Below, one piece after another: positions 1-10,700 of a stretch of DNA of 64,000 bases (the stretch's first letter is position 1; the number at the start of each line of letters is the position of its first letter). The stretch is from positions 186,001-250,000 of the forward strand of contig NZ_JMTM01000060.1 in NCBI RefSeq assembly GCF_001662485.1, given 5' to 3'. Below the pieces are notes generated by a model. That model saw only the letters and a list, made by a program, of their open reading frames with translations, was not told the DNA's origin and did no database searches. The stretch is from Flavobacterium succinicans (GTDB lineage Bacteria; Bacteroidota; Bacteroidia; Flavobacteriales; Flavobacteriaceae). The position numbers were made by a program, and so were the translations under genes.

Positions 1-515
1 TTGGATGGTCGGGTTGAGGTAAATTTGGGTTGTAATAACCCAGGAGTTGTTGCGTATTCGATACATTTTCCAAATAAAAAACGAGCTTTTTCAGCAACAG
101 CTTCATCCCCGCTCACTTTTGCGTAAGCTGCCATAGCAATCACTGCAAAGGTTTCCGAAAAGAAATACCGTCTTTTTCGAATCGGTTGTCCCTCACGAGT
201 GACGTGAAAAAACATTTGTCCATCATTGTCAAAGCAATAGTTGTTCAAAAAATCTACCCCACATTTTGATGCCTCTAACCATTCTTTTTTGGGTTCAACC
301 GTTGCATAAAGGGTGGCCAATAACCAAGAAGCGCGACCCTGGATCCAGACTGCTTTATCGTCATCAATCAAACTTCCATCGTGATCACGCATCAGTAAGA
401 ACCCGCCAAATTGGGTGTCTATCGAGCGAGGAAACCAAAAAGGGATTGTATCATGTAACAATTGATCTTGATAAAATTCTTTTAAGTTTTGAAGTTCTGT
501 TTTTGAATAGCTCAT
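1..515 (-). CDS. N-acylglucosamine 2-epimerase (AGE family), 3' part outside window
   Basis: Partial gene; 171 N-terminal codons are visible, starting MSYSKTEL and running off the window edge in frame. The visible part has AGE-family features: a start with a long helix, the FWFPRSIDTQFGGF segment, WIQGRASWLL, and RYFFSETFAVIAMAAY, which match the (alpha/alpha)6-barrel epimerases. The family interconverts N-acetylmannosamine and N-acetylglucosamine. It lies last in the visible sialic acid gene run, 64 nt downstream of the NanS gene, so the inferred role is ManNAc to GlcNAc conversion after NanA cleavage. A cellobiose 2-epimerase or related sugar epimerase is possible from sequence alone; the neighbourhood favours ManNAc. 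No signal peptide, so cytoplasmic. Confidence 0.85.
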   Translation of the reverse strand, partial: MSYSKTELQNLKEFYQDQLLHDTIPFWFPRSIDTQFGGFLLMRDHDGSLIDDDKAVWIQGRASWLLATLYATVEPKKEWLEASKCGVDFLNNYCFDNDGQMFFHVTREGQPIRKRRYFFSETFAVIAMAAYAKVSGDEAVAEKARFLFGKCIEYATTPGLLQPKFTSTRPS

Positions 516-579
516 TTTTATTATTTAATTATTGTCATTTATTTTTTTGATTACATTCACTTACGTAATTCAGATATGC

Positions 580-2658
580 CTAAAGAACATCCAGCGAAAA
601 AGTGGAACAAGGCAATCCTTCTTCATTGATTAAATTGGCATTTGTAAAAGGTTTCCAAGCATATAAAACGGATTGAATAGTTGTCCCTTTGGGCGGGTAT
701 ATCACCACTTGATTGCCTATAATTTTGGCATCTACGGCTATGTGTTCCCCAGTTTTTGATACGATTTCAAAACCTTTTAGGGGTTGTTGTCCTTTGGTCA
801 TCAGTTTTTTAACAGAAACAAAAGAAATCCATAACGCATCGCCTTTTAGTGTTACTTTTATGGGTATTGGTCCATAAGCGACGAGGTTTTTTTTATAGGT
901 TTCCTTCAAAGCTATTCTGGCTAGTCGGTCACCGATTTCTTTTTTTTGTATTGGATGTACGTCTTTTTCATCACCATAATCGATACTTATTGCCATGCCA
1001 GAATTAGGAATTTTGTTTTCTAACCTACTTTGCATTGCTCTGAATTCTGGCCAAGAAGGACGATCGAGGCTAGAAAGTTGTACAAAATAAAAAGGAAAAT
1101 TGGCCTTCCAAGCCTTACGCCAACTTGCTACCATTATCGGAAATAAATGTTCGTACCAATTGGTATTGTGTGCATTGCTTTCGCCTTGGTACCAAAGCAT
1201 CCCTTTGATAGGAAAGGAGGTAAAGTTTTTAATTCCTGCCTCAAAATTGTAGCAGGGTTCGTAGGGATGACGTTGTTTGGGATTCGTACTATTTTTTAAA
1301 TTTATATCGGCTCTTTCTCTTACCCAAGGCATCAAAAAATCTGATTTGCGCCAGTTGTATAAAACATCTACTGCTTTGTCGTCGTGTTCCAAAGTATAAC
1401 GATCTATCCAAGATTCAATGGGAGAGCCACCCACGGCTACTTGTATCAATCCGATAGGGATGGTTTCTTCTTGGATAATTTTTTTTCCGAAGTAATAGGC
1501 AATTGCCGAGAAATCTTTGGCTGTAACAGAATCGCATACTTTCCAATTTCCTGAGAAATAATTCAGCTGATTGGTTTTGGCCAAGGTCAGGGAGTCCCAA
1601 GCGGATTCATTGGTTTCTTGTATGGGTTGGTAATGAAAAAAACGCAATTGTGTATTGACTTTTGCTAATGCAACTTCGGCTTTTCCATTTTCTGATTTTT
1701 TGAGTGGGAACGCCATATTGGATTGTCCAGAGCACAACCAAACATCACCTATGAGGATGTTTTTCAAAGTAATACTTTTAGTTTTGGTTTTTGCTTGTAT
1801 TTCAAATGGTCCTCCGTGAGGCATAGCCGGAAATTGAACGTTCCATTTGCCATTAGCATCGGTTACTACAGTTCTTTTTTGAGAATGAAACACCACTTCA
1901 ACTTGATCTCCCGCATTGGCTTTTCCATAAATAGGAATAGGTTGTTGGCGTTGCAAAACCATATTGTCTGTAAAAACAGGTGCCAAAGCCAAATCGCCGA
2001 AGTTGCCACTGATGGCTGAATATACTGTAGTTGCCAAAATCGTAGCGCCTTCTTTGGAAGGATGTAAAGCATCTGGGAAAAGGTCTGGGCGTGAGGATAA
2101 CTTTTCGTGAAAATCAATTAACGAAACTTCATTTGCTTGGGCAACGTGTTCGATCTGTGATTGGATTTCCCAAAACCATTCTCTTGTGCCCGATTTGAAA
2201 CGAGGATGTTCGTTAAAAATGGGACTCATCCTGCAGATGAATACTTTTACTTTTGGATTTTGTTGCTTTAAATTGGTGATTAGTTCACTATAGTTGCTTT
2301 GAAAATCTTGTTTATAATTGGGCCAATTTCGTGGGTCGGTATCGTTGAGTCCCAAATGAACAATAGCAATATCTGGACGATAGGTGATTGCTTCTTTGTA
2401 TTCGTTGGTTTTAAAATAGGGTTTGTGTCCTTTCTTTAAAAGTGTCGCACCACTGTGACCAAAGTTTTTTACCTCATAATCTTTTCCCAATAAGGATTGT
2501 AAAACAGACGGATAGGCCTCCGATGTTGGATTTCCCAATAAATACCCTGCCGTAACAGAATCGCCCATACAAGCGACTTTGGTTTGTGCGAAACCCACAT
2601 CAATGAACCAAAGCAACATCAGGAAAAACAGGCAATAAGATTTTTTGATAAAAGACAT
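580..2658 (-). CDS. nanS: Two-domain sialate O-acetylesterase (SGNH/GDSL + SASA)
   Basis: A 692-residue secreted esterase with a signal peptide (about residues 1-24, ending FAQ). The first domain is an SGNH hydrolase: block I GDSV with Ser34, block III GLND with Asn105, and the Asp/His block DALHPS near residue 197. The second domain is a SASA (sialate O-acetylesterase) module with GQSNM near residue 312 and WYQGES further on. This double-esterase layout is known for NanS-type enzymes of Bacteroidetes sialic acid loci, which remove O-acetyl groups so that the sugar can be cleaved and used. It lies between the transporter and epimerase genes on the same strand, supporting that role. Likely periplasmic; no C-terminal type IX sorting signal is evident. 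Confidence 0.88.
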   Translation of the reverse strand: MSFIKKSYCLFFLMLLWFIDVGFAQTKVACMGDSVTAGYLLGNPTSEAYPSVLQSLLGKDYEVKNFGHSGATLLKKGHKPYFKTNEYKEAITYRPDIAIVHLGLNDTDPRNWPNYKQDFQSNYSELITNLKQQNPKVKVFICRMSPIFNEHPRFKSGTREWFWEIQSQIEHVAQANEVSLIDFHEKLSSRPDLFPDALHPSKEGATILATTVYSAISGNFGDLALAPVFTDNMVLQRQQPIPIYGKANAGDQVEVVFHSQKRTVVTDANGKWNVQFPAMPHGGPFEIQAKTKTKSITLKNILIGDVWLCSGQSNMAFPLKKSENGKAEVALAKVNTQLRFFHYQPIQETNESAWDSLTLAKTNQLNYFSGNWKVCDSVTAKDFSAIAYYFGKKIIQEETIPIGLIQVAVGGSPIESWIDRYTLEHDDKAVDVLYNWRKSDFLMPWVRERADINLKNSTNPKQRHPYEPCYNFEAGIKNFTSFPIKGMLWYQGESNAHNTNWYEHLFPIMVASWRKAWKANFPFYFVQLSSLDRPSWPEFRAMQSRLENKIPNSGMAISIDYGDEKDVHPIQKKEIGDRLARIALKETYKKNLVAYGPIPIKVTLKGDALWISFVSVKKLMTKGQQPLKGFEIVSKTGEHIAVDAKIIGNQVVIYPPKGTTIQSVLYAWKPFTNANLINEEGLPCSTFSLDVL

Positions 2659-2760
2659 AGCATTTTTTTAAAATAATCTACCAAGACGAAAGGTGAATCT
2701 CGCCTCAGTAGATGCAACAACTAAATTTCAACTTAATCACTCTTAACAAATACGATTTAT

Positions 2761-4005
2761 TTAGGCTTCACAATAATCATTTACCGTAGGTTTTAAAAAG
2801 AACAGCTGGACAAGCAAAGCCATAACGACAATGCCAGCCATCATAGCAAAACCAAAACCAAGCGTTCCGTTGTCGGCATATTTTCCTAAAACAGAAGTTA
2901 CCATAGCCCCACAACCTACGCCTGTCATATTCAAAACACCATAAGCGGTAGCTCGGTATTTTGAGGATACAAACTGACAAAGAATAGGCATATTGTTAGC
3001 GTCAAACATACCATATCCTACACCAAAACAAAGGCCTGCACAAACAATAGCCACTATTGAATTTCCAAATCCAATGAATAACAAGGCTGGGATGGTTAAA
3101 CTCAATCCAATGGCACTGGTATAAATTCTGCCTTTTATATTTTTCAGCACCCATCTATCAGAAAGAAGCCCCCCAAAGATTACTCCAAGTAATGAGGAAA
3201 TCGAGATGGTTATGGTAGCCAATGGGCCCGCTTGTTCCATGGCGATTCCTAAATTTTCAGAGAATAGAGTAGGCAACCAGTTTTTAGTCGCCCAGCCTGG
3301 TAAGCTAATCGTCGCAAAAAAGAATAAAATAATCCAAAACGAAAGATTGGTAAAGAGTAGCGCCAATCCTTTTAAAACGTCCATTTTTTCGGAAGGAGAG
3401 TCATTTTTTATTTCAGTTTTGGTACTTGTAGCCGTTTTTATTTCAGCCAAAAAGAAAATTAAAATTACCGCATACACGATGCCAATCAATCCAAAATAAT
3501 GAAAAGTACTGTGCCAAGAATACGCTCCAGCAATGGTAGCACCAAAACCACCTAAAGCCGATCCCACATAAAGACCTGTCATGTGAATTCCGATGGCCAA
3601 GGATCTTGATTTTTGTTGATGATAATCAGCAATAAGAGACAATCCCGCTGGTATGTACAAGGCTTCGCTAACTCCCATTAAGGCTCTTAGCCAATAGACT
3701 TGTTGGTAGCTTGTAGCATAGCCCATAGCATAGGTGACCACAGACCAAACAAACAAACTGCCTACGATCAACCATTTTCGGTTCATTTTATCAGCAATAA
3801 TGCCCGAAATAGGACTCATCAATGCATAAATCCAAAGAAAGATGGCCATTAAGTGACCAAAATTTTCTCCTGAAACTAATTCAGGGATGTCTTGTTCCAT
3901 GGATGGTCGCATGGTGGCGAGCATCTGCCTGTCCATATAGTTGAGTAAGGCCACAAACCAAAGTAGGGCTACCACTATCCATGGATAATATTTTGAGTTT
4001 TTCAT
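2761..4005 (-). CDS. nanT: MFS transporter, probable sialic acid permease
   Basis: A 414-residue inner-membrane protein with about 12 hydrophobic segments. Near the N-terminus it carries LNYMDRQ, typical of the anion:cation symporter branch of the major facilitator superfamily, and the loop between helices 2 and 3 contains DKMNRKW. It is 45 nt downstream of the mutarotase gene and about 100 nt upstream of nanS on the same strand. In Bacteroidetes sialic acid loci an MFS protein of this kind (NanT) imports N-acetylneuraminate from the periplasm. Substrate assignment rests on context; related MFS members carry hexuronates or other acidic sugars. Confidence 0.8.
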   Translation of the reverse strand: MKNSKYYPWIVVALLWFVALLNYMDRQMLATMRPSMEQDIPELVSGENFGHLMAIFLWIYALMSPISGIIADKMNRKWLIVGSLFVWSVVTYAMGYATSYQQVYWLRALMGVSEALYIPAGLSLIADYHQQKSRSLAIGIHMTGLYVGSALGGFGATIAGAYSWHSTFHYFGLIGIVYAVILIFFLAEIKTATSTKTEIKNDSPSEKMDVLKGLALLFTNLSFWIILFFFATISLPGWATKNWLPTLFSENLGIAMEQAGPLATITISISSLLGVIFGGLLSDRWVLKNIKGRIYTSAIGLSLTIPALLFIGFGNSIVAIVCAGLCFGVGYGMFDANNMPILCQFVSSKYRATAYGVLNMTGVGCGAMVTSVLGKYADNGTLGFGFAMMAGIVVMALLVQLFFLKPTVNDYCEA

Positions 4006-4050
4006 GATTTTTTTGTGCTTTAAAAATGGAGTAGTAGTTGATAGTCAGCG

Positions 4051-5253
4051 TTATTTCTTTATTTTTCCTATCATAATATTCGGGGTTCGAATGCCGGGTT
4101 TTATTTCACCATTAGAGAGCACTAAGGCATCGTCCCACAGACATGCAGTAGTGGTCACAGGAGTGAGAAAAGGCAGTTCGGCTATTTTTTCCCACGAATC
4201 TGTTATCGTGTCATACGCTAGAATTCCTCTATAAAACCCTTCGTGGCGGGTAACGAGTTCGTTTTTTTTGCCGATTAGGATCTCTTTTTCTTTTGGTGAA
4301 TTCGCTAGTGCGATTTGTGATAAATACGTTTCTATTTGGTGAAAAACGACACCATTGTCACCACCTAAAAGCAAGATTTTACTTTTTCCCACACGAAGGG
4401 CTGTGCCCGCCGATAGATTCATTAAAGATTTTTCATCTGAAATTGTAGCGACTTCTTTCCATTGTTTCTGGTCGAAATTGTATGAAAAAGTAGTGCCATG
4501 TAAGTCGCTAATTCCTGAAACTGTCTTGGTTCTTCCGCCAAAAACAAAAAGGCATGGCCCTTCTTTTGTCTCTTGAACTACCGCTGTAGCATTGGCTAAT
4601 GCCAAAGGAAGATCTGTTAATTTTTTCCACTGCAAATGGGCTTCATTCAAGTTTAAACTATAGAAATCTTTGGAGGAATTTTGTGTTTCATCTCCACCTA
4701 CGGCATACAGTACTTTTTCATAATTGCTTAAAGCGATGTTGGATAGTGCTTTGGGCAAATCTGGAAGATGATGGAAAGTGATTTCATTTTTTGTCTTGGC
4801 CCATTTTAAAAGATAGGCTTTTTGCGACAGACCATTTTTGTTCTCTCCTCCCACATAAACCACGCCCAAATCGGTTGAAGTGACGCCACAATAGGCTATA
4901 GGTTCTGGTAAATAGGTGTCAACTTCGGTATTCCAACTATAGTTGTCGCCTTTTTTTTCTAGGACTTGTATTGTGTTATAATATTTTTTTTGTCCTCCTT
5001 CCCAAGGCATTTTATCCGGAAAATTTGCGCCACCAGCTACTATCAAAACATCTTTGTGTACTCCATTTATCGCTCCAGCCAATCCTAATATTGGTTTTCC
5101 TTGTAGGTCTTGCATATGGGCGGCTGTTTTCCATTCTATGTTAGGATTTATATTTGTTTGAGCAAAAAGTGAAGTGCTATTTGGCATGATAATTAAGATA
5201 AGGATGAAAGAAAACATTAGATTTCTTTTTGTTTTCAATGTCAATCGATGCAT
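4051..5253 (-). CDS. nanM: Kelch-type cyclically permuted mutarotase (sialic acid mutarotase)
   Basis: A 400-residue exported protein: a hydrophobic segment at about residues 12-32 ending LFAQ, then a kelch beta-propeller with repeated GG-containing blades (VAGGANF, YVGGENK, AVGGDET, VFGGRT, LLGGDN). NanM-type propellers speed conversion of alpha- to beta-N-acetylneuraminate in the periplasm before uptake. The start codon overlaps the nanA stop by one base (TAATG), which supports translational coupling and this start. It lies between lyase and transporter genes, as in other Bacteroidetes nan loci. The kelch fold is certain; the exact activity is inferred from the family and context. Confidence 0.85.
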   Translation of the reverse strand: MHRLTLKTKRNLMFSFILILIIMPNSTSLFAQTNINPNIEWKTAAHMQDLQGKPILGLAGAINGVHKDVLIVAGGANFPDKMPWEGGQKKYYNTIQVLEKKGDNYSWNTEVDTYLPEPIAYCGVTSTDLGVVYVGGENKNGLSQKAYLLKWAKTKNEITFHHLPDLPKALSNIALSNYEKVLYAVGGDETQNSSKDFYSLNLNEAHLQWKKLTDLPLALANATAVVQETKEGPCLFVFGGRTKTVSGISDLHGTTFSYNFDQKQWKEVATISDEKSLMNLSAGTALRVGKSKILLLGGDNGVVFHQIETYLSQIALANSPKEKEILIGKKNELVTRHEGFYRGILAYDTITDSWEKIAELPFLTPVTTTACLWDDALVLSNGEIKPGIRTPNIMIGKIKK

Positions 5254-6173
5254 TAATTCGATTTAAAACTTTTGAAATCTAAACTTTGTACGTCTTTTTG
5301 AAAGGCTTCGAATTGGGAGGCAGTCATGTTTTTTACGGGTAATCTGAAATCTCCTAGATTCAGTCCTGTGACTTTCATATATGATTTTCCCACTGAAATT
5401 CCACCATATTTTCCTAGTAATCGAATCATATTGATGGATTTTTGCTGTAATTCTCTTGCTTTCGTTAGATTATTGTTTTCGAAGGCGGCTATTAAATCAT
5501 GATATAAAGGCGCGGCATAATTAAAGGTACTTCCTACCGCTCCTTTGGCTCCTAATACTAAAGCGGAGAGCATATTTTCGTCACGTCCCCAAAGCATATC
5601 GTACTTGCCGTCTTTATAACTCATACAGCTTTGAAAGTCCATGAAATCCTCATGAGTGTATTTTACTCCTGCAAAATTGTCGAGTTGTCCATCCAAGGCT
5701 TGTATCAAATCAAACATTGGGATATTGACTCCAGTTAAAACCGGAATATGATAGTAATACAAAGGCATGTTGGGCACGCTTTCACCTACCATAATACAAG
5801 CTTGTGACAGCATCTCTACATTGGCAGGTTTGAAGTAAAATGGCGCCGTCAGCGAAACAGCATAAAGTCCTATTTCATAAGCATGTTTGGCCAAATCAAT
5901 GCAATCGTTCAAGCAAGTTCCACCAAGGAAAACCATGACTTTAAAATCAGCATCGTGATTAGAACAATCGGCCCAAGCTTGTGCAACTGCTTTTTTTTCT
6001 TCGAGCGTTAATGAAACACCTTCTCCTGTAGATCCGTTGATAAAAGCACCGGTTACTTTATTGCGTTTTAAAAAGGAATAATATTCGGGTATGCGACTAC
6101 AATCTAATTGTCCATTAGCATCAAAAGGAGTGAATGGAGCAGCGATAAGCCCTTGTAAATGTGTTGTTTTCAT
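5253..6173 (-). CDS. nanA: N-acetylneuraminate lyase (DapA/NanA family)
   Basis: A 306-residue class I aldolase of the DHDPS/NAL family. It has the substrate-carboxylate loop GSTGEG at residues 47-52, catalytic Tyr141 in YHIP, and the Schiff-base Lys171 in GVKYTH. The reaction cleaves N-acetylneuraminate to N-acetylmannosamine and pyruvate in the cytoplasm. The family also holds dihydrodipicolinate synthases, but the position between SusD-like and mutarotase genes favours the lyase. I chose MKTTHLQG (position 6173) because it begins the conserved barrel; the frame stays open further upstream but encodes no conserved sequence. The stop overlaps the next start by one base. Confidence 0.9.
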   Translation of the reverse strand: MKTTHLQGLIAAPFTPFDANGQLDCSRIPEYYSFLKRNKVTGAFINGSTGEGVSLTLEEKKAVAQAWADCSNHDADFKVMVFLGGTCLNDCIDLAKHAYEIGLYAVSLTAPFYFKPANVEMLSQACIMVGESVPNMPLYYYHIPVLTGVNIPMFDLIQALDGQLDNFAGVKYTHEDFMDFQSCMSYKDGKYDMLWGRDENMLSALVLGAKGAVGSTFNYAAPLYHDLIAAFENNNLTKARELQQKSINMIRLLGKYGGISVGKSYMKVTGLNLGDFRLPVKNMTASQFEAFQKDVQSLDFKSFKSN

Positions 6174-6269
6174 GATTTTTTTAATCTTAATAATGGAGTG
6201 TAAAAGACCAAGCCGAACTATTTTCATAGTCGACTCAGTCATTTTTCAGTAAAAAAGGGTTAGCAGTCC

Positions 6270-7721
6270 TTAATTTTGTTTAATCTTTGGATTGTAATTG
6301 ATGGTATTTTGAGAAATTGGGAATAAAATGGATTTCCCAGCCATTGATGGTACTAAAGATGTTTTGTTAAAACGTACCAAATCCCACCATGCTTTGCCTT
6401 CAAAAGCTAATTCTTTTAAACGCTCATTTAATATGGCATTGTCGTTTGCGGCTTGAGTACCATTAGTGAACGAAGCTGTCGCATCTGCTCGTTGCATGAC
6501 AAGATTCATCTCGGTTGTAGGATCTTGACCCAAGGCGTTTTTGATTTCGGCCTTCATCAAAAGAATATCTGCCCATCTGTAGATGATGATATCACTAGTA
6601 AATCTTCTTAAAGATCCATCTACTGTACCGTTATACTTCATTAAACCAGTTACCACATCTGCAGTATTGGCCGTGTTTCTTAAGGTCAAGAAAGTAGCAT
6701 CTTTACGAGTATCTGTAGCCGAAAAAGTAAAGCGAGAAGCATCGGGCTGTACTCTAGAAATTCCCGCATTACCAGAACCGGAACCTAAAGTTCCGAACAG
6801 GGCAGTTGCTGCTGAGGAAGTAGCTCCAGAAAAATCTGCAGGACCTACATACATAAAAGAATTCCAGTTGTCTTGTAAATTTGAGGTAACATCAGTCAAA
6901 GAATAACGAATGGCAAATAATACTTCAGCATTTCCTTTATTAGCGTAACTAAAGACATCTTTAAAATTAGGTAATAAAGTTAAGGGAGTGATAGCATTTA
7001 TTGCGGTAAGCGCCACATTCAAATCTGTGGTTCCGCCTCCCAATTGCTTAGCAGTCCATAGAAAAACATCGGCTTTTAAAGCATTGGCGGCTGATTTTGA
7101 TAATTGTACCTTGTTGTTCGTGTCATCAGGGAAATTGCTCAATGCTAATTCTAAATCTGATTTAATGAAAGCAAAGGTTTCTTCAATTGTGTTTCTAGGA
7201 ATAATGTACTCGTTTTGATTGGTGTTTTCTGTTGGAGTAGTTACAATTGGAACCCCACCCCAAGAACGCGCCATGATGAAATAAGCCATCGCTCTCATGG
7301 TGTAAGCTTGAGCCAAATAACGTTTTTGTTCTTTAGCAGTTGCAGGACTAAACGTAATATTTGGTACATATTTTAAAATCAAATTGGCTTGTTGTACTAC
7401 AGTGTACAATCCGCTCCAGTCTACATCAATATTCTGAGCATTGAGGTTGTTGTTGTAATAATTGGCGAGATTCAAAGGTGATTGTACCCCACCTTTGATT
7501 TCAGCGCTGCGAGCTCCTCCCAACAAATAGTAATTTTGTTGCGTTTGAGTTCTAAAACTATAGTATAAACCATTTACAGCAGCTTTGGCATCATCTTCGG
7601 TTTTCCAGAAGGCGTCCGAGGTGATACTACTTTCAGATTGAAGATCTAAATCATCAGCGCAAGACCCAAAAAGAGTAAGTCCTGCAACTAAAAATATATA
7701 TAGGATATGTTTATTTTTCAT
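6270..7721 (-). CDS. nanU: SusD/RagB lipoprotein, sialic acid-binding partner of NanO
   Basis: A 483-residue surface lipoprotein. The signal peptide ends in the lipobox LFGSC followed by ADDLD. The N-terminal region is a SusD-like helical domain (SDAFWKTEDDAKAAVNGLY) and the C-terminal region has the RagB motif ELAFEGKAWWDLVRF. In a SusCD pair this protein forms the lid over the TonB-dependent channel and binds the glycan. It starts 16 nt after the NanO stop codon, so the two are co-transcribed. I chose the start at 7721 because it gives a proper lipoprotein signal; a longer reading would overlap nanO by about 98 nt. Sialic acid specificity is inferred from the genes downstream. Confidence 0.88.
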   Translation of the reverse strand: MKNKHILYIFLVAGLTLFGSCADDLDLQSESSITSDAFWKTEDDAKAAVNGLYYSFRTQTQQNYYLLGGARSAEIKGGVQSPLNLANYYNNNLNAQNIDVDWSGLYTVVQQANLILKYVPNITFSPATAKEQKRYLAQAYTMRAMAYFIMARSWGGVPIVTTPTENTNQNEYIIPRNTIEETFAFIKSDLELALSNFPDDTNNKVQLSKSAANALKADVFLWTAKQLGGGTTDLNVALTAINAITPLTLLPNFKDVFSYANKGNAEVLFAIRYSLTDVTSNLQDNWNSFMYVGPADFSGATSSAATALFGTLGSGSGNAGISRVQPDASRFTFSATDTRKDATFLTLRNTANTADVVTGLMKYNGTVDGSLRRFTSDIIIYRWADILLMKAEIKNALGQDPTTEMNLVMQRADATASFTNGTQAANDNAILNERLKELAFEGKAWWDLVRFNKTSLVPSMAGKSILFPISQNTINYNPKIKQN

Positions 7722-7737
7722 GGTATTGATTTTAAAA

Positions 7738-10700
7738 TTACAGACTAATGTTGATTCCAAAAATGATATTTCTTGGAACGGGATAGGTACCTGTTGCTCC
7801 TGCAGAATTGAGTCCTTGGCTAGATCCTCCATCAATTCCTTGTACTTCTGGGCTTAATCCGCTATAGTTGGTGAAATAGTACAAGTTGCTTCCTGTAACA
7901 TACACTCTAGCTGAAGAAAGTTTGATTTTTTCAATGAATGCCTTAGGAACATTGTAACCTAAAGTTATTTCTCTTATGCACAAGAAGTCACCACTTTCAT
8001 AATAACGGCTGTTACCTTGAAACATATTCGTGTTGTAAGCAGCTCCACTCGCTTCCGAACGGAAAAGGTTGTTTTGATTGGTTTGATCCGCCCAACGGTA
8101 ACGAGGAACATCAGTGATGTCGCCTTCTTTTTGCCAAGACTGTAAACTTTCGGCGATTAAACCGTAGTTTCCTTGAAACTGACCTACAAAACGCGCTCTG
8201 GCTTCGTTATAGATGGTAGCTCCCAAAGAGTAATCCGTTCTTACCGCTAAAGAAAAACCTTTGTAAGTAACATCAAAGTTGAAACCTCCAACATATTTTG
8301 GGAACATATTTCCCATAAATTTTCGGTCTCTACTATCAATAACATTATTCCCATCGGTATCTTCGAAGATAGCATCACCGGGTAATTTTATACCATTAGG
8401 ATTACCGCCTGTTGCGGAGGTTTTGCTTACATAAGTGTCTTTGTAGTTAGCATTATACGCATCGGCTTCCGCTTGTGTAGACAAGATTTTAATTTGTTTA
8501 TGCGCATAAAAATCACCAATTCTTTGGCCTTCTTGTAGTCCACCAACATAAACATATGATTTGTTCTTTTCATCCCAAACTTCAGTTCCGCCAATTCGGT
8601 TGTTCAAGTTACCATTAAATGGAAGTTTTTCGATAGTATTTACGTTGTGAGAGATAATGAAACCCGCATTGATTTTAAGATCTTCGTTATTATAAATAGC
8701 GGCGTTAATTTCCATTTCGAATCCTTTACTTCTTAAAGCTCCTAAATTGGTCAAAACGGTAGAGAATCCACTGTTAGAAGGCAAGGTCAAATTGGTTAAC
8801 AAATCGGTAGTGAGTTTGTTATAGAAATCTCCAATCACGCGGATTTTGTCTTGGTGAATACCTAGATCAAAACCGATATTGTTGGTTTTTGATTGTTCCC
8901 ATTTCAATCCAGGATTGGCAATTTGAGAGTTTACTATGGCAGATTGTCCATTGTAATTATTGGCTAAACCGTTGGTAGAGCCAGAATATAGTCCGCCAGC
9001 TTGAAAATCACCAAGCGTTCCAAGGTTACCATTTACTCCATAACTGGCTCTCATTTTTAAGGAAGAAACCAATTTAGGTACATGTTGCCAAAATCCTTCT
9101 TCGTGCGCATTCCATCCTACAGAAACTCCTGGGAAGAAACCAAATTTATTGTCTGGTCCTAAACTAGAAGCACCATCATAACGGAAGGAACCGGTAAACA
9201 AATATTTGCCTTTGTAATCGTAATTCAAACGTCCAAACGTACCATTGATAACGAGTTTGCTATTGTTTGCATAGACCGAAACTGGAATTGGAGATGAATC
9301 TAAGGTTTCGGTTACATCCGATGCGCTGCCTTTACCTGCGGCATTGAATGCCTTGATTACTCGGTTGTAATTAGAGCCTCCTAATTTTGCTTCAAAATTA
9401 CCAATAGCCTCTAGTTCTTTTTTGTAAGTAAAAACACCTTCAAATTGGGTTTGGAAATAACGGTTGTTAAATTGAGAAGCATTTCTTGTATTATCTAAAA
9501 CTCCGGTACCACTCAAGAAAGCTTGTTGGAACACGTTGCCCGCGTTGTTTTCGCTATACAAGGACATTGAAGGAACGAAATTCAAATCTTTGGTAATTCT
9601 CAAATCAGCATCTACGGCAAGTTGTAATTTTTCGTTTTCGTTGATCCCTTTAACTTTGCCCATTTGGTACAAAGGATTTCCATTGATGTTGTTTTGACCA
9701 GGAGCTAAAGATCCGTCTTCTAATAAAAATTTAGTAGTTGGAGCATTGCCTAAGTAGCGGTTAAACACCACACTATTGCTCACTACTTGATTGTTGTTGG
9801 ATCTTGCATAGAGCATTTTACCATTCACAGTAAAGTTGTCAGCCAGTTTAAAAGAAGCATTCATTTTGGAAGTAAAACGCTCATAACCGGTAAAAATAGT
9901 CACGCCATCTCCTTTTAAATAGCCTAAGCTTAAATCGAATAAGGCTTGGTCATTTCCGCCACTAAAGTTTAAGTTATGGTTTTGTGTAATAGCATTTTGA
10001 AACAAAACATCGTTCCAATTGGTGCTTTTGTACATGATGATATTCGAATTGTCTAAAGGATCTACCATTTCTTGCCATCCTTTGGCTTGTAATGTAGCAA
10101 GGGCATCAGGTGTTAAGCTCGATTTAAGTAAACTCGCAAAAGGGGTGCCTGATGTTAGGTTATTACCCGTTCCATAAGGTGTCGCTCCCGATAATTGATT
10201 GTCTCTTGCATTTGGGCGTGTACCTCCTAAGATGTCTGCAGCATTTTTTACGCCTAATCTTGACAATCTAATAAAGTCTTCGCCTCCAAGAAAATCATAT
10301 TTTTTGGCTACTTGGCTGAATTGAGTAGAATAACTGTATGAAATTTTTGTTTTTCCAGGTTTTCCGTTTGCAGTAGTGATTATAATTACCCCATTAGATC
10401 CTCTTGCTCCATAAATAGATGTAGAAGCGGCATCTTTTAATACTTGTAAAGAGGCAATATCAGCTGGGTTAATATCGTCTATTTGTAAACGAATTACCCC
10501 ATCAACAATATACAACGGAGTGGCGCCTGCCGGATTGTCTATCGAAGTTCCACCACGAACCAAAATGTTAGAAGCTTTACCCGGTTGTCCCGATGCGGTA
10601 CGAACAATAACCCCACTTACGTTTCCTTGCAAGGCTTGAGTAACGTTTGAATAAGGAACGTTTTCCAATACTTTTTTGTCCAATTTTGATACCGAAGTAG

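Noticed and set aside
266..550. Open frame on the plus strand opposite the AGE epimerase gene
   Set aside because: It lies antisense to a clearly conserved gene, has no ribosome-binding context, and encodes no recognisable protein.
7722..7835. Longer N-terminus for the SusD gene
   Set aside because: It would overlap nanO by about 98 nt and would put 38 unconserved residues before the lipoprotein signal peptide.
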